Positions 1 through 7,186 of a stretch of 64,000 nt of DNA are shown here, piece after piece (position 1 is the stretch's first letter; the number at the start of each line of letters is the position of its first letter). Source of the DNA: Stigonema ocellatum SAG 48.90 = DSM 106950 (GTDB lineage Bacteria > Cyanobacteriota > Cyanobacteriia > Cyanobacteriales > Nostocaceae); contig JADQBA010000032.1 in NCBI GenBank assembly GCA_016903675.1, positions 1-64,000 on the forward strand. The letters run 5' to 3'. The notes below the pieces were generated by a model. It did not search any database. It saw only the letters and a program-made list of their open reading frames with translations, and was not told the DNA's origin. The translations under genes and the position numbers were made by a program.

Positions 1-112
1 AATTCGTAATTATTTGCCCATGCATAAATGCACCAATGTTTGAATATTGATGATGCATTTATTGATTTTTTAATTAATAAATTAAGTTGCTGTGCCCCTT
101 AATTTATTAATT
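1..112. repeat. MITE-like palindromic repeat (AATTCGTAATT family), partial
   Basis: This is an AT-rich element beginning with AATTCGTAATTA, with an internal motif around TGCATAAATGC and a TTAATTTATTAATTA arm. The same modules, in the opposite orientation, recur at about 24,590-24,733, 29,140-29,283 and 45,308-45,500. The left part is cut by the window edge. It has no coding potential. Confidence 0.55.
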
Positions 113-269
113 ACTATAGCAATCCGTGGAGGATTTATAAACACCCGCCCCAAAGGGGAAGTCAAAAGTCAAAATTCAAAACACTTTTGACTTTTGAATT
201 TCCGCGTAGCGGCTTGTCCCCCAAGTCTTCTTTGTCCCTTGTGTTCGATCTCAAATAGGATTACTATAT
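113..269. repeat. MITE-like element with ACTATAGCAATCC termini
   Basis: The element starts with ACTATAGCAATCC and ends with TAGGATTACTATAT, an imperfect inverted repeat. Inside are AAAGTCAAAAGTC-type runs and an inverted GACTTTTGA arm. Close relatives sit at 6378-6478 and 55,337-55,531. It lies directly upstream of the orphan toxin frame and probably marks where the gene lost its 5' part. Confidence 0.6.
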
Positions 270-434
270 AATATTGGAGACTATACCACTAGGCGAGGAG
301 GACAACAGATCGAAGCTAACGCCACAAAGCAGCGGTGTGATGACCTATGCAAACGATGGGAGAACCTAAGTCAAGCAGATCTCGAAGAACTGCAAGCGAT
401 TCGACAAGCGCTTGGTGGCAATCTTGAAGATGTT

Positions 435-893
435 GTGCCTAATACACCAGAGCATAAGGCTCAGCGGTGGGCGAACTACCAAGGCGATTGGTCTTACGAG
501 CGCTGGTCTCAACAGTATCATACGAATATGCGCAACCCTAAAGTTGGGTTAGCGCGGGAGCAGAGCTATCGGGAGTTGCTTGGCGGTGAAAACCGCGTAC
601 TCCAAACCAGTCGCGGTTCTCGCCAAGTGGATGTCTATATCGAGGCTAAGAGGGAAATGTATCAGATTAAGACTGGTAAAGAAGACCTTACCACTGTGCG
701 TCATGGTGGTCAGCTTCCTAACCAGGAAGCAATTGCTAGAGATGCTGAACTTGTGCAGCGTGGATTCAAAGTGTATTGGGTACTTGAAAACAGAGGCTCA
801 AAACAATTGCTGGAAGCCCTGCAAAAGGCTGGAATCGAAGTGAGAGGAGCAGAATTCTTCGAGGAACTACAGAGACTGGCACAAGGAGGCTAA
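435..893 (+). CDS. Orphan restriction-endonuclease-fold toxin domain (polymorphic toxin C-terminus)
   Basis: The only usable start is GTG at 435, giving 152 residues. The same frame is open upstream to about 210 without any ATG, GTG or TTG. A GGAGG at 296-300 precedes an in-frame ATC at 309. The protein has a PD-(D/E)xK-like pattern: a helix with REQSYRELLGG, then QTSRGSRQVDVYIE (acidic residue near 66), then MYQIKTGKE (Q-x-K near 78). This is typical of restriction-endonuclease-fold nuclease toxins at the C-terminus of polymorphic toxins, which cleave nucleic acid in a target cell. The delivery N-terminus is missing, so this is probably a displaced cassette. The next gene, 2 bases downstream, is the likely immunity gene. 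The fold is inferred from the motif only. Confidence 0.6.
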   Translation: MPNTPEHKAQRWANYQGDWSYERWSQQYHTNMRNPKVGLAREQSYRELLGGENRVLQTSRGSRQVDVYIEAKREMYQIKTGKEDLTTVRHGGQLPNQEAIARDAELVQRGFKVYWVLENRGSKQLLEALQKAGIEVRGAEFFEELQRLAQGG

Positions 894-895
894 CA

Positions 896-1774
896 ATGAT
901 TAAAAAGCAGGTAGAAAACCTTGAAACTCTCAAAGAAAAGTTTGACTATTTTCTCTTTGAAATGGATGACTCACTCGCTGCTTTGCGGACAGATGTGGCT
1001 GCGCTCAATCAGCCAGAACTACTCCCCCTCGACTACAGCTTCGAGTCACTGGATCGCTTGGAGAGAATGTACGCACTTGTCTTGGAGGGTAAAATTTCTA
1101 TCCAATTAGAAATGGATCTGTTTGTTACCCGTCTTGCTCGCTACTTAGGCGAAACGTTACGGAAGCAGGTAGGCGGGAAATGGAATTTTTGTAAGCATCC
1201 AAAAGATATTAATTACGGCAAACCTTGCGTGACTGAGATTCCAAAGCATCCGAAGACGTACTGCTTTTACCCCCTAGTAGCTGTGGCTGGATATTGCAGC
1301 AGTAGGCGTCCCGGTTGGCTAAGGAAAATGGTGGAGCGCAACGACATCGAACTGATGAGAAAGCTATTCGCACATTTTCTAGGACAAATGGATAATGAAA
1401 TTGAGAGTCTCAGTTCTTATATCCAGTTACTTGCACTGCCAAATGCGTTATCCCTAGACTACAGCCTTGAGTCCCTAGATGGAATAGAGCAAGTTCTAGC
1501 AATGGCGCTAGAGGGTTCTGTTACTAATCCTACAACAGGTGTTGAAGGATTAGTAGAGTACATCGGTGTCTACATGGGGGAGATATATCGACGGCATGTT
1601 GGTGGAGAATGGCAACTCTGTGAAGATCCAAGAGATATCGATTTTGGTTTGCCCCGGATAGGATTTTATTGTCCACAGCAAATTGTCGAAAATTACCGTG
1701 TTCATAGGAAAACAGGTCTGTTGTACCAAGCTACCAAAAGTGTTCTAGATAAGGCGTTGGTGAGTAGTAGGTGA
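896..1774 (+). CDS. Probable immunity protein made of two tandem homologous domains
   Basis: The start ATG follows the toxin stop by 2 bases, so the two genes are likely translationally coupled. The 292-residue protein contains the same domain twice. Residues about 8-120 and 155-275 share LPLDYSFESLD / LSLDYSLESLD, then RLERMYALVLEG / GIEQVLAMALEG, then LGETLRKQVGGKWNFCKHP / MGEIYRRHVGGEWQLCEDP, then DINYGKP / DIDFGLP. No signal peptide or membrane segment is seen, so it should be cytosolic, as immunity proteins are. The role is inferred from position next to the toxin domain. The family is not named with certainty. Internal duplication could mean immunity to two related toxins. Confidence 0.6.
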   Translation: MIKKQVENLETLKEKFDYFLFEMDDSLAALRTDVAALNQPELLPLDYSFESLDRLERMYALVLEGKISIQLEMDLFVTRLARYLGETLRKQVGGKWNFCKHPKDINYGKPCVTEIPKHPKTYCFYPLVAVAGYCSSRRPGWLRKMVERNDIELMRKLFAHFLGQMDNEIESLSSYIQLLALPNALSLDYSLESLDGIEQVLAMALEGSVTNPTTGVEGLVEYIGVYMGEIYRRHVGGEWQLCEDPRDIDFGLPRIGFYCPQQIVENYRVHRKTGLLYQATKSVLDKALVSSR

Positions 1775-1815
1775 TCAGTGGACCCCTGTCACGTTTCTCT
1801 ATCTAAGGAAACCCC

Positions 1816-2043
1816 ATGATTTTTCGCAGTACAGAACCGAATATCTCCATCCCATCTCAGCCAATCACGTCCATTGTCTTGCAACGAGCGATAGAATTCG
1901 CTGACAAACCAGCGATGATTGATGGGCTAACTGGTCGAACGTTGAAGAAGGCAGAAGGCAGAGGGCAGAAGGCAGAAGGTTCCTTTCAGATGGGGATTCG
2001 ACCCCAACTGAAAGGTGGCAACTTAAAGAAATTGGGGTATTAA
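1816..2043 (+). pseudogene. 5' fragment of a split carboxylic acid reductase-like gene
   Basis: The first 43 residues (MIFRSTEPNISIPSQ... ending DGLTGRTL) are the normal N-terminus of a 4-coumarate-CoA-ligase-type adenylation domain. After 1945 the frame enters a repeat insertion and ends at TAA 2041-2043. If bases 1946-2127 are taken out, the frame joins exactly to the downstream 2094-5075 reading frame. This is therefore not a separate gene but the 5' part of that enzyme. Confidence 0.85.
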
Positions 2044-2127
2044 ACCCTTGTTCCCTACGGTCACGGGCAGAGGACAGGAGTCTGAATTCCCGAATGCCTT
2101 CTGCCTCCTGCCCTCTGCCTTTCTTGA
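1946..2127. repeat. 182-bp palindromic insertion with TTGA target duplication
   Basis: The left arm is built of AGAAGGCAGA-type units and the right arm of their complement (CCTTCTGCCTCCTGCCCTCT and following). The element is flanked by TTGA at 1942-1945 and TTGA at 2124-2127. Its length of 182 leaves remainder 2 when divided by 3, which explains the frameshift of the host gene. Removal of one TTGA plus the element restores the codons for RTL-ITYREL. The centre carries a smaller inverted repeat, CCTTTCAGATGGGG / CCCCAACTGAAAGG. Confidence 0.85.
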
Positions 2128-5075
2128 TAACTTATAGAGAACTAGCAGACTCAATTAACAGGGTGGCTGCTGGTTTTGCTGCGTGGGGTTTTTCTAAGGG
2201 GGATGTAGTTGCTATTTATAGTCCTAACTGTCTGGAATATCCAATCGCTTTTCAGGCGATCGCTAGTTTAGGTGGAGTGAGCAGCACGGCAAATCCATCT
2301 TATACAGCTAGCGAACTTGCATATCAATTAAATGATGCTGGTGCTAAATATTTGCTGACAGTACCGGAACTGCTAGAACGTGGATTAGAGGCCGCTAGTC
2401 AGTCAAAAGTTGAATCAGTATTTGTGTTTGGTAACGCTGCGGGTGCAATCCCATTTTCTGTACTTTTAGAAGATTTTGACTCAGTACCAAAAGTACAAAT
2501 TAATCCAAAAGAAGACGCGGTTGCTTTGCCCTATTCTAGTGGCACAACTGGTTTGCCTAAAGGTGTCACACTGACACACTATAATCTAGCAGCCAACGTG
2601 TACCAACTTTCAAACCGCGAGTTGATAAGTTCAGCAGACACAATTATTGGCATTCTCCCATTCTTTCATAGCTACGGACTGCAAATTTTCTTAAACTATA
2701 GCCTTTATTGCGGTGCTACCGTAGTTGTGATGCCGCAATTTGATTTAGAGACTTTTTTGAGACTAGTGCATTCGTATAAAATTACTCGCGCTCATTTAGT
2801 ACCTCCGATAGTCTTAGCCTTAGCAAAACAACCAATAGTAGATAAATACGACCTTTCTAGCTTAAAGATAATTACCTGTGGAGCTGCGCCACTGGGTCAT
2901 GAACTGACCTTGGAATGCGAACAGCGTTTAAATTGTGTCGTCAAGCAAGCTTACGGTTTGACAGAAACCAGCCCAGTAACGCATATCAACCCTGACGAAC
3001 GGGAAAAAATCAAACCCGGTTCTGTTGGTCCCTGCATGAGAAATACTGAATGTCAAATTGTAAATATTGAAACAGAGGAACCCTTGGGTTTCTACGAGCA
3101 AGGGGAGCTATGGATTCGCGGTCCGCAAGTGATGAAAGGGTATTTAAATAACCCTGAGGCGACTGCAAAAGCAATTGATGCCGATGGTTGGTTTCACACT
3201 GGTGATATAGCTTATGTAGATGAAGATGGTTATTTTTACATAGTTGACCGGATTAAAGAGTTAATTAAATACAACGGATATCCAATTGCGCCAGCAGAAC
3301 TAGAGGCTGTATTGTTATCCCATCCAGCAATAGCTGATGCTGCTGTAATCCCCAGTCCCCATCCAAGCACGGGTGAAGTTCCCAAGGGTTTTGTTGTCCT
3401 CAAAAGCGAAGCTACTACTGAGGAAATTATGGAATTTGCAGCAGGATTTGTCGCACCACATAAAAGAATTCGTCGGTTGGAAATTGTCGATAAAATCCCC
3501 AAATCAGCTTCTGGTAAAATTTTGCGTCGGCTTTTAGTGCAACGAGAAATAGCAAATATAGGAGAAAAACCACCAGAACTTCAATTGACCCAAAATTTGC
3601 AGTTGCTTCAACAATTAGCTGACTCTGAGGAAACAAAACGCCAAGAACTTCTGGTTAATTACATTAGAGAAAAAGTTGTCAAAGTTTTAGGGTTAGATGA
3701 ATCCCAACATCTAAATTTACAAAAGCCACTAAATGAAATGGGTCTAAATTCTCTGAGCAATATCGACCTGAAAAACCGGATTGATACCGAAATTGGTGTA
3801 AACTTACCTATAGAAATTTTGCTAGCAGGGTCAAATATTCATCAATTGGTAAATATATTGCTTGAACAATTAACATCAAAAAGCATTGCGACTAATGATG
3901 TTATAGATTTAGAAGCTGAGGTGATTTTAGACCGTGCAATCTACCCAGAACATAATTATGACTCATTTATTACCGAACCAACAGCCATTTTCATCACAGG
4001 AGCGACGGGATTTTTAGGAGCTTTTTTACTGCAAGAACTGCTGCAACAAACTCAAGCTGATATTTATTGCTTAGTTCGTGCTACTGATAATGATTCTGCT
4101 AAAAGCAAAGTGCAAAATAACTTAGAATATTATGGGATTTGGCAGGATGATTTTCGTAGCAGAATTATTCCGATTTTAGGCGATTTATCAAAATTTCAGT
4201 TGGGTTTATCAACCGAATATTTTCAAAATATTGCTAGTCAAATTGATGTAATTTATCATAGTGCAGTTTGGCTAAATTATGTTTATCCCTACGAGGCTTT
4301 AAAGCCTAGCAATGTTTTGGGAACGCAAGAAATTTTCAGATTGGCAAGTTTTGGTAAAGTTAAACCAGTACATCATATTTCTACCCTTGCTGTTTTTGAG
4401 TCATCTTTTTATTTGGGAAAAACAGTTAGCGAATCAGACCCACTTGCTCATAGTTCTGGAATGAAACTTTCCTATTCTCAAAGTAAATGGGTGGCAGAAA
4501 AATTAGCTACTATTGCACGATCGCGAGGTATTCCCGTTTCTATCTACAGACCACCGTTTATTTCCGGTCATAGTCAAACAGGTGCTTGGTATACAGATGA
4601 TGTTATTTGTCGAATGATTAAAGGTTGCATCCAAATGGGAAGCATGGCTGGTATAACTGATATATTGGATTTATCTCCTGTTGATTATGTCAGCAAAAGC
4701 ATTGTCTATTTATCAAGACAACGCGAAGCTCTTGGTAAATCTTTCCATTTAAACAATCCTCAACCTATTTCTTGGAAAGAGCTAACTGATTTTATTCGTT
4801 CTTTAGGCTATCCCATTGAGCATATTTCTTATCAAAATTGGCAGTCACAGCTTAGTAACCAAGCTCGCTCGCAATCAAATCCTTTATATCCTCTTTTGCC
4901 TTTCTTTCTCAAAAATTCTCCTGAGCATCAACAAGCTAGAGAACCAGAAATTAGCTGTCAAGCAACGCAGACTGCGCTGGCAGAAAGTTCGATTATCTGT
5001 CCTCCGGTAGATACTAAATTGCTGAATACCTATTTTGACTACTTTATTCGTAGCAGTTTTTTGGATGCGAAATGA
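2094..5075 (+). CDS. Carboxylic acid reductase-like A-ACP-R enzyme, N-terminally truncated by insertion
   Basis: This long frame holds an acyl-activating domain (YSSGTTGLPKG near residue 150, YGLTETSP near 295, GWFHTGD, and K of SASGKILRR near 480). A carrier domain follows with GLNSLSNIDLK (phosphopantetheine Ser near 565). Last is an NAD(P)-binding thioester reductase domain (IFITGATGFLGAFLL near 632, YSQSKWVAEK near 805). The order A-ACP-R is that of carboxylic acid reductases, which turn a fatty or aromatic acid into an aldehyde. The adenylation domain looks more like 4-coumarate-CoA ligase than an amino-acid domain, so the substrate is probably a non-amino acid. The ATG at 2094 lies inside the inserted repeat. 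The first 43 native residues are lost from this frame, so activity is uncertain. The restored protein would have 1,025 residues. Confidence 0.85.
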   Translation: MPSASCPLPFLITYRELADSINRVAAGFAAWGFSKGDVVAIYSPNCLEYPIAFQAIASLGGVSSTANPSYTASELAYQLNDAGAKYLLTVPELLERGLEAASQSKVESVFVFGNAAGAIPFSVLLEDFDSVPKVQINPKEDAVALPYSSGTTGLPKGVTLTHYNLAANVYQLSNRELISSADTIIGILPFFHSYGLQIFLNYSLYCGATVVVMPQFDLETFLRLVHSYKITRAHLVPPIVLALAKQPIVDKYDLSSLKIITCGAAPLGHELTLECEQRLNCVVKQAYGLTETSPVTHINPDEREKIKPGSVGPCMRNTECQIVNIETEEPLGFYEQGELWIRGPQVMKGYLNNPEATAKAIDADGWFHTGDIAYVDEDGYFYIVDRIKELIKYNGYPIAPAELEAVLLSHPAIADAAVIPSPHPSTGEVPKGFVVLKSEATTEEIMEFAAGFVAPHKRIRRLEIVDKIPKSASGKILRRLLVQREIANIGEKPPELQLTQNLQLLQQLADSEETKRQELLVNYIREKVVKVLGLDESQHLNLQKPLNEMGLNSLSNIDLKNRIDTEIGVNLPIEILLAGSNIHQLVNILLEQLTSKSIATNDVIDLEAEVILDRAIYPEHNYDSFITEPTAIFITGATGFLGAFLLQELLQQTQADIYCLVRATDNDSAKSKVQNNLEYYGIWQDDFRSRIIPILGDLSKFQLGLSTEYFQNIASQIDVIYHSAVWLNYVYPYEALKPSNVLGTQEIFRLASFGKVKPVHHISTLAVFESSFYLGKTVSESDPLAHSSGMKLSYSQSKWVAEKLATIARSRGIPVSIYRPPFISGHSQTGAWYTDDVICRMIKGCIQMGSMAGITDILDLSPVDYVSKSIVYLSRQREALGKSFHLNNPQPISWKELTDFIRSLGYPIEHISYQNWQSQLSNQARSQSNPLYPLLPFFLKNSPEHQQAREPEISCQATQTALAESSIICPPVDTKLLNTYFDYFIRSSFLDAK

Positions 5076-5312
5076 TGAACATTGAAAACACGGGAGGGGA
5101 GGAGGGGGGGAAGGGGGGAGTGGGGGAGTGGGGGAGGAGTGATAGAGTGAGGGTGGTGCGCCGCCGGTGGGGTGCTTTCTTGAAACACAGGGGTGTAGGG
5201 GTGTAGTTTCGGGGGTGTAGGGGGAAAGAGTGTTTCTAACGGGGGCGTTTAATGACAACGGCGATAATTCAAGAGTCTTGGCGTTGGACAAAGTGCAGAG
5301 TGGCAGAAGGAA
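5076..5312. other. G-rich repeat tract between convergent genes
   Basis: The spacer between two convergent genes is made of GGGGAGGAGGGGGGG-like runs and GGGGTGTAGGGGTGTAG units. These could fold into G-quadruplexes on the plus strand. No convincing gene is seen. An open frame on the minus strand here is only a low-complexity run of Pro, Ser and Thr. Confidence 0.5.
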
Positions 5313-6269
5313 TTAAGCGTTTTCCCGATCTTCCACTCTTATTTTCTCATCCAAAAACTTTAGCTGCTGGTATATACAGCTAATCTGCGGTAAATCCACA
5401 CCTGAGAAATGCGCTTTCCGTAATGGGTTCCCAAAAATTGCTTCTACTTCCATTGGCCGCCTTTGGTCGTAGTCAATTTTCATGCTGGTACGATAAGGCT
5501 TCATCTTCACGGTGTAATCCAGCATTGTTTGAATGAAGCTATCAGGAATGATGCGTCCGCAACTTTTGGATCCTGCTGCAACTTCATACATCAACTGTTC
5601 AACTAATTTGCGGGTGTGGACATAGGACATTAATTCATCTGTTCTAGCGTTGAGAATTACAGACAGTCCATTATAGGGAATATTCCACACCAATTTTTTC
5701 CATCGCCCTAGTAATAAGTCTTCAGCTAATTCCATTGAGATACCAGCACTCTTCAAGTCATTGGCAATTTGCCGCATCTTATCTGTAATCCCAGTAGGAT
5801 TATAGCCATTCGCATATCCTCCTAGTGTAATTTGTCCATAGTCGAGGTGGCGGATATGTCCAGCTTCGACTTTATTGGAACAGAGAAAACACAACCCACC
5901 AATAATGCTGACATTGCCAACTATTTTGGCAACTTCTTCTTCCACCGCCAGTCCATTTTGCAATACCAACACTACCCCATCATCCCTGACAACAGGCGGT
6001 AACATCTGCGGCAATAAATGGTTTTGTGTCGTTTTTAGTGCTACCACCACCACATCGCATTGTGGCATTTTTTCTACATCATTGTAGGCATTGACTTGAG
6101 GAAGGGTGAAATCACCATCTTTTGACTCAATAACCAAACCAGATTTACTGACATATTCATAATCACTTTTCAGCAAAAAGTGGACATCTAAACCAGCTTT
6201 TTGCAGTTTGGCACCATAAAAGCCACCTAATGCACCAGTTCCTAGAATGGCGTAACTACGCTCGGACAT
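5313..6269 (-). CDS. panE: 2-dehydropantoate 2-reductase (ketopantoate reductase family)
   Basis: The 318-residue protein starts with a Rossmann NADP motif, YAILGTGALGGFYGAKL (residues 5-21). It has VVVALKTTQN in the middle (near 78) and the family motif GRWKKLVWNIPYNGLSVILN (near 190), whose Lys and Asn are the expected catalytic residues. A C-terminal helical region ends with the MEVEAIFGNPLRKA stretch. Length is normal for ApbA/PanE. The enzyme reduces ketopantoate to pantoate for coenzyme A synthesis. Cyanobacteria often carry several paralogues of this family, so the exact substrate is not certain. It converges on the broken reductase gene and has no operon partner. Confidence 0.85.
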   Translation of the reverse strand: MSERSYAILGTGALGGFYGAKLQKAGLDVHFLLKSDYEYVSKSGLVIESKDGDFTLPQVNAYNDVEKMPQCDVVVVALKTTQNHLLPQMLPPVVRDDGVVLVLQNGLAVEEEVAKIVGNVSIIGGLCFLCSNKVEAGHIRHLDYGQITLGGYANGYNPTGITDKMRQIANDLKSAGISMELAEDLLLGRWKKLVWNIPYNGLSVILNARTDELMSYVHTRKLVEQLMYEVAAGSKSCGRIIPDSFIQTMLDYTVKMKPYRTSMKIDYDQRRPMEVEAIFGNPLRKAHFSGVDLPQISCIYQQLKFLDEKIRVEDRENA

Positions 6270-6377
6270 TTTGCTAACAATGAGATTTTTCTATGATGAT
6301 CATAAAGCGAATACGCCGCACACACACAGCCAAAAACTGCTGGTGTGGCTGTAGCACTGTGGTTTGGGTCGCCATCA

Positions 6378-6478
6378 ACTATAGCAATCCTATTTGAGAT
6401 CTCAACAGAGGGGACAAGGAAGACTTGGGGGACAAGGAGAACAAGCCAGAGGTGTAAATCATTTAGGATTGCTATAGT
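6378..6478. repeat. MITE-like element, perfect 15-bp inverted termini
   Basis: The ends are ACTATAGCAATCCTA (6378-6392) and its exact complement TAGGATTGCTATAGT (6464-6478). The 101-bp interior includes GGGGACAAGGAAGACTTGGG. It belongs to the same family as 113-269 and 55,337-55,531. Confidence 0.8.
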
Positions 6479-6612
6479 ACTCGACCAATCCAAAATTGCG
6501 CTTGTGTGGACTGACGGGGAGATGGAGAAACGCACCTGACGCGGGGAGATTCTACCAGGCTTTCGTTGCTTTGGTGAACTACTAGCAACGTGTTGCCAAT
6601 TTGAGATAAATA

Positions 6613-6754
6613 TAGGACTTACGCATTGACAGAGAGAATCAACTGTGAATGATCTCTCGTTCTCTCGTCCCAGGCAGACGAGGCAGGGCAAGAGTTTTAA
6701 GTTAATAAGCTTTGTATGCATATGATGCTCAATTTGTAAAGTGAGTAAGTCCTA
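6613..6754. repeat. MITE of the TAGGACTTACGCATTGACA family (copy 1)
   Basis: The left end is TAGGACTTACGCATTGACAG and the right end is GTGAGTAAGTCCTA. The interior includes CAACTGTGAATGATCTCTCG and an AGTTTTAAGTTAATAAGCTT segment also found at 45,602-45,823. Other copies lie at 17,978-18,197 and 54,941-55,137. Confidence 0.75.
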
Positions 6755-6760
6755 ATTTGT

Positions 6761-6926
6761 AGCCCTTTCAAGGTGAAGCTTAAAAGTGAAGTTTTTCTTC
6801 TCCCAAGGGGAGACGCTGCGCGAACGTGTTCTTCGTGTCTTCGCGGTTTAAAAAGATTTTTGAACCACGAAGACGCGAAGAACACGAAGAAGAACCAAGT
6901 CGAAAGACTTGCACCTTGAAAGGGCT
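6761..6926. repeat. MITE with 15-bp terminal inverted repeats and 13-bp target duplication
   Basis: The termini AGCCCTTTCAAGGTG (6761-6775) and CACCTTGAAAGGGCT (6912-6926) are perfect complements. The element is flanked by the same 13 bases, AGTCCTAATTTGT, at 6748-6760 and 6927-6939. The interior contains a long hairpin (CTTCGTGTCTTCGCGG with CCACGAAGACGCGAAG). It landed at the very end of the preceding MITE. Confidence 0.85.
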
Positions 6927-6975
6927 AGTCCTAATTTGTTGAATCATTAGTTGCAAAGTCGCAATAGCTTGTTAA

Positions 6976-7066
6976 ATTTTGTTTCAGGGCAAAGCTAGAT
7001 GGCGTAAACTGGGTCGGTACTTAGCTAAAAGATGCATTGTTCGACCCCGGAGTGACACCAAGATAG
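6976..7066 (+). pseudogene. 3' remnant of a pentapeptide-repeat gene
   Basis: This stretch matches the last 30 codons of the intact pentapeptide-repeat gene at 15,800-16,438 (LDGVNW...LKD.LFDPGV.P). The match continues past the stop into GAAATACAAAAAGC, also present after the intact gene. One codon reads TAG where the intact copy has CAG. It shows that a pentapeptide-repeat gene once stood immediately upstream of the effector. Confidence 0.8.
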
Positions 7067-7186
7067 GAAATACAAAAAGCCATTGAGACTTTAGGCGAAT
7101 TGCTATATGAGTACAGTCGCTGTATGCTAGATAAATGTACTGGCGAGATATTCATCCACACACTGCTTGGGCATGAGGAGAAAAAA

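Larger units (their letters stand above)
6270..6975. other. Intergenic stretch filled with mobile repeats
   Basis: About 700 bases without a gene between panE and the effector island. It contains three separate palindromic elements, listed individually at 6378-6478, 6613-6753 and 6761-6926. The remaining short stretches are AT-rich with no recognisable gene. Confidence 0.6.

Noticed and set aside
4884..5291. Minus-strand open frame of 135 residues rich in Pro and Ser
   Set aside because: It lies antisense to the end of the reductase gene and across the G-rich repeat, with no ribosome site or protein-like composition.
6242..6721. 159-residue minus-strand open frame upstream of panE
   Set aside because: It runs through two MITE-like elements and has no protein-like pattern; panE has its own clear start.
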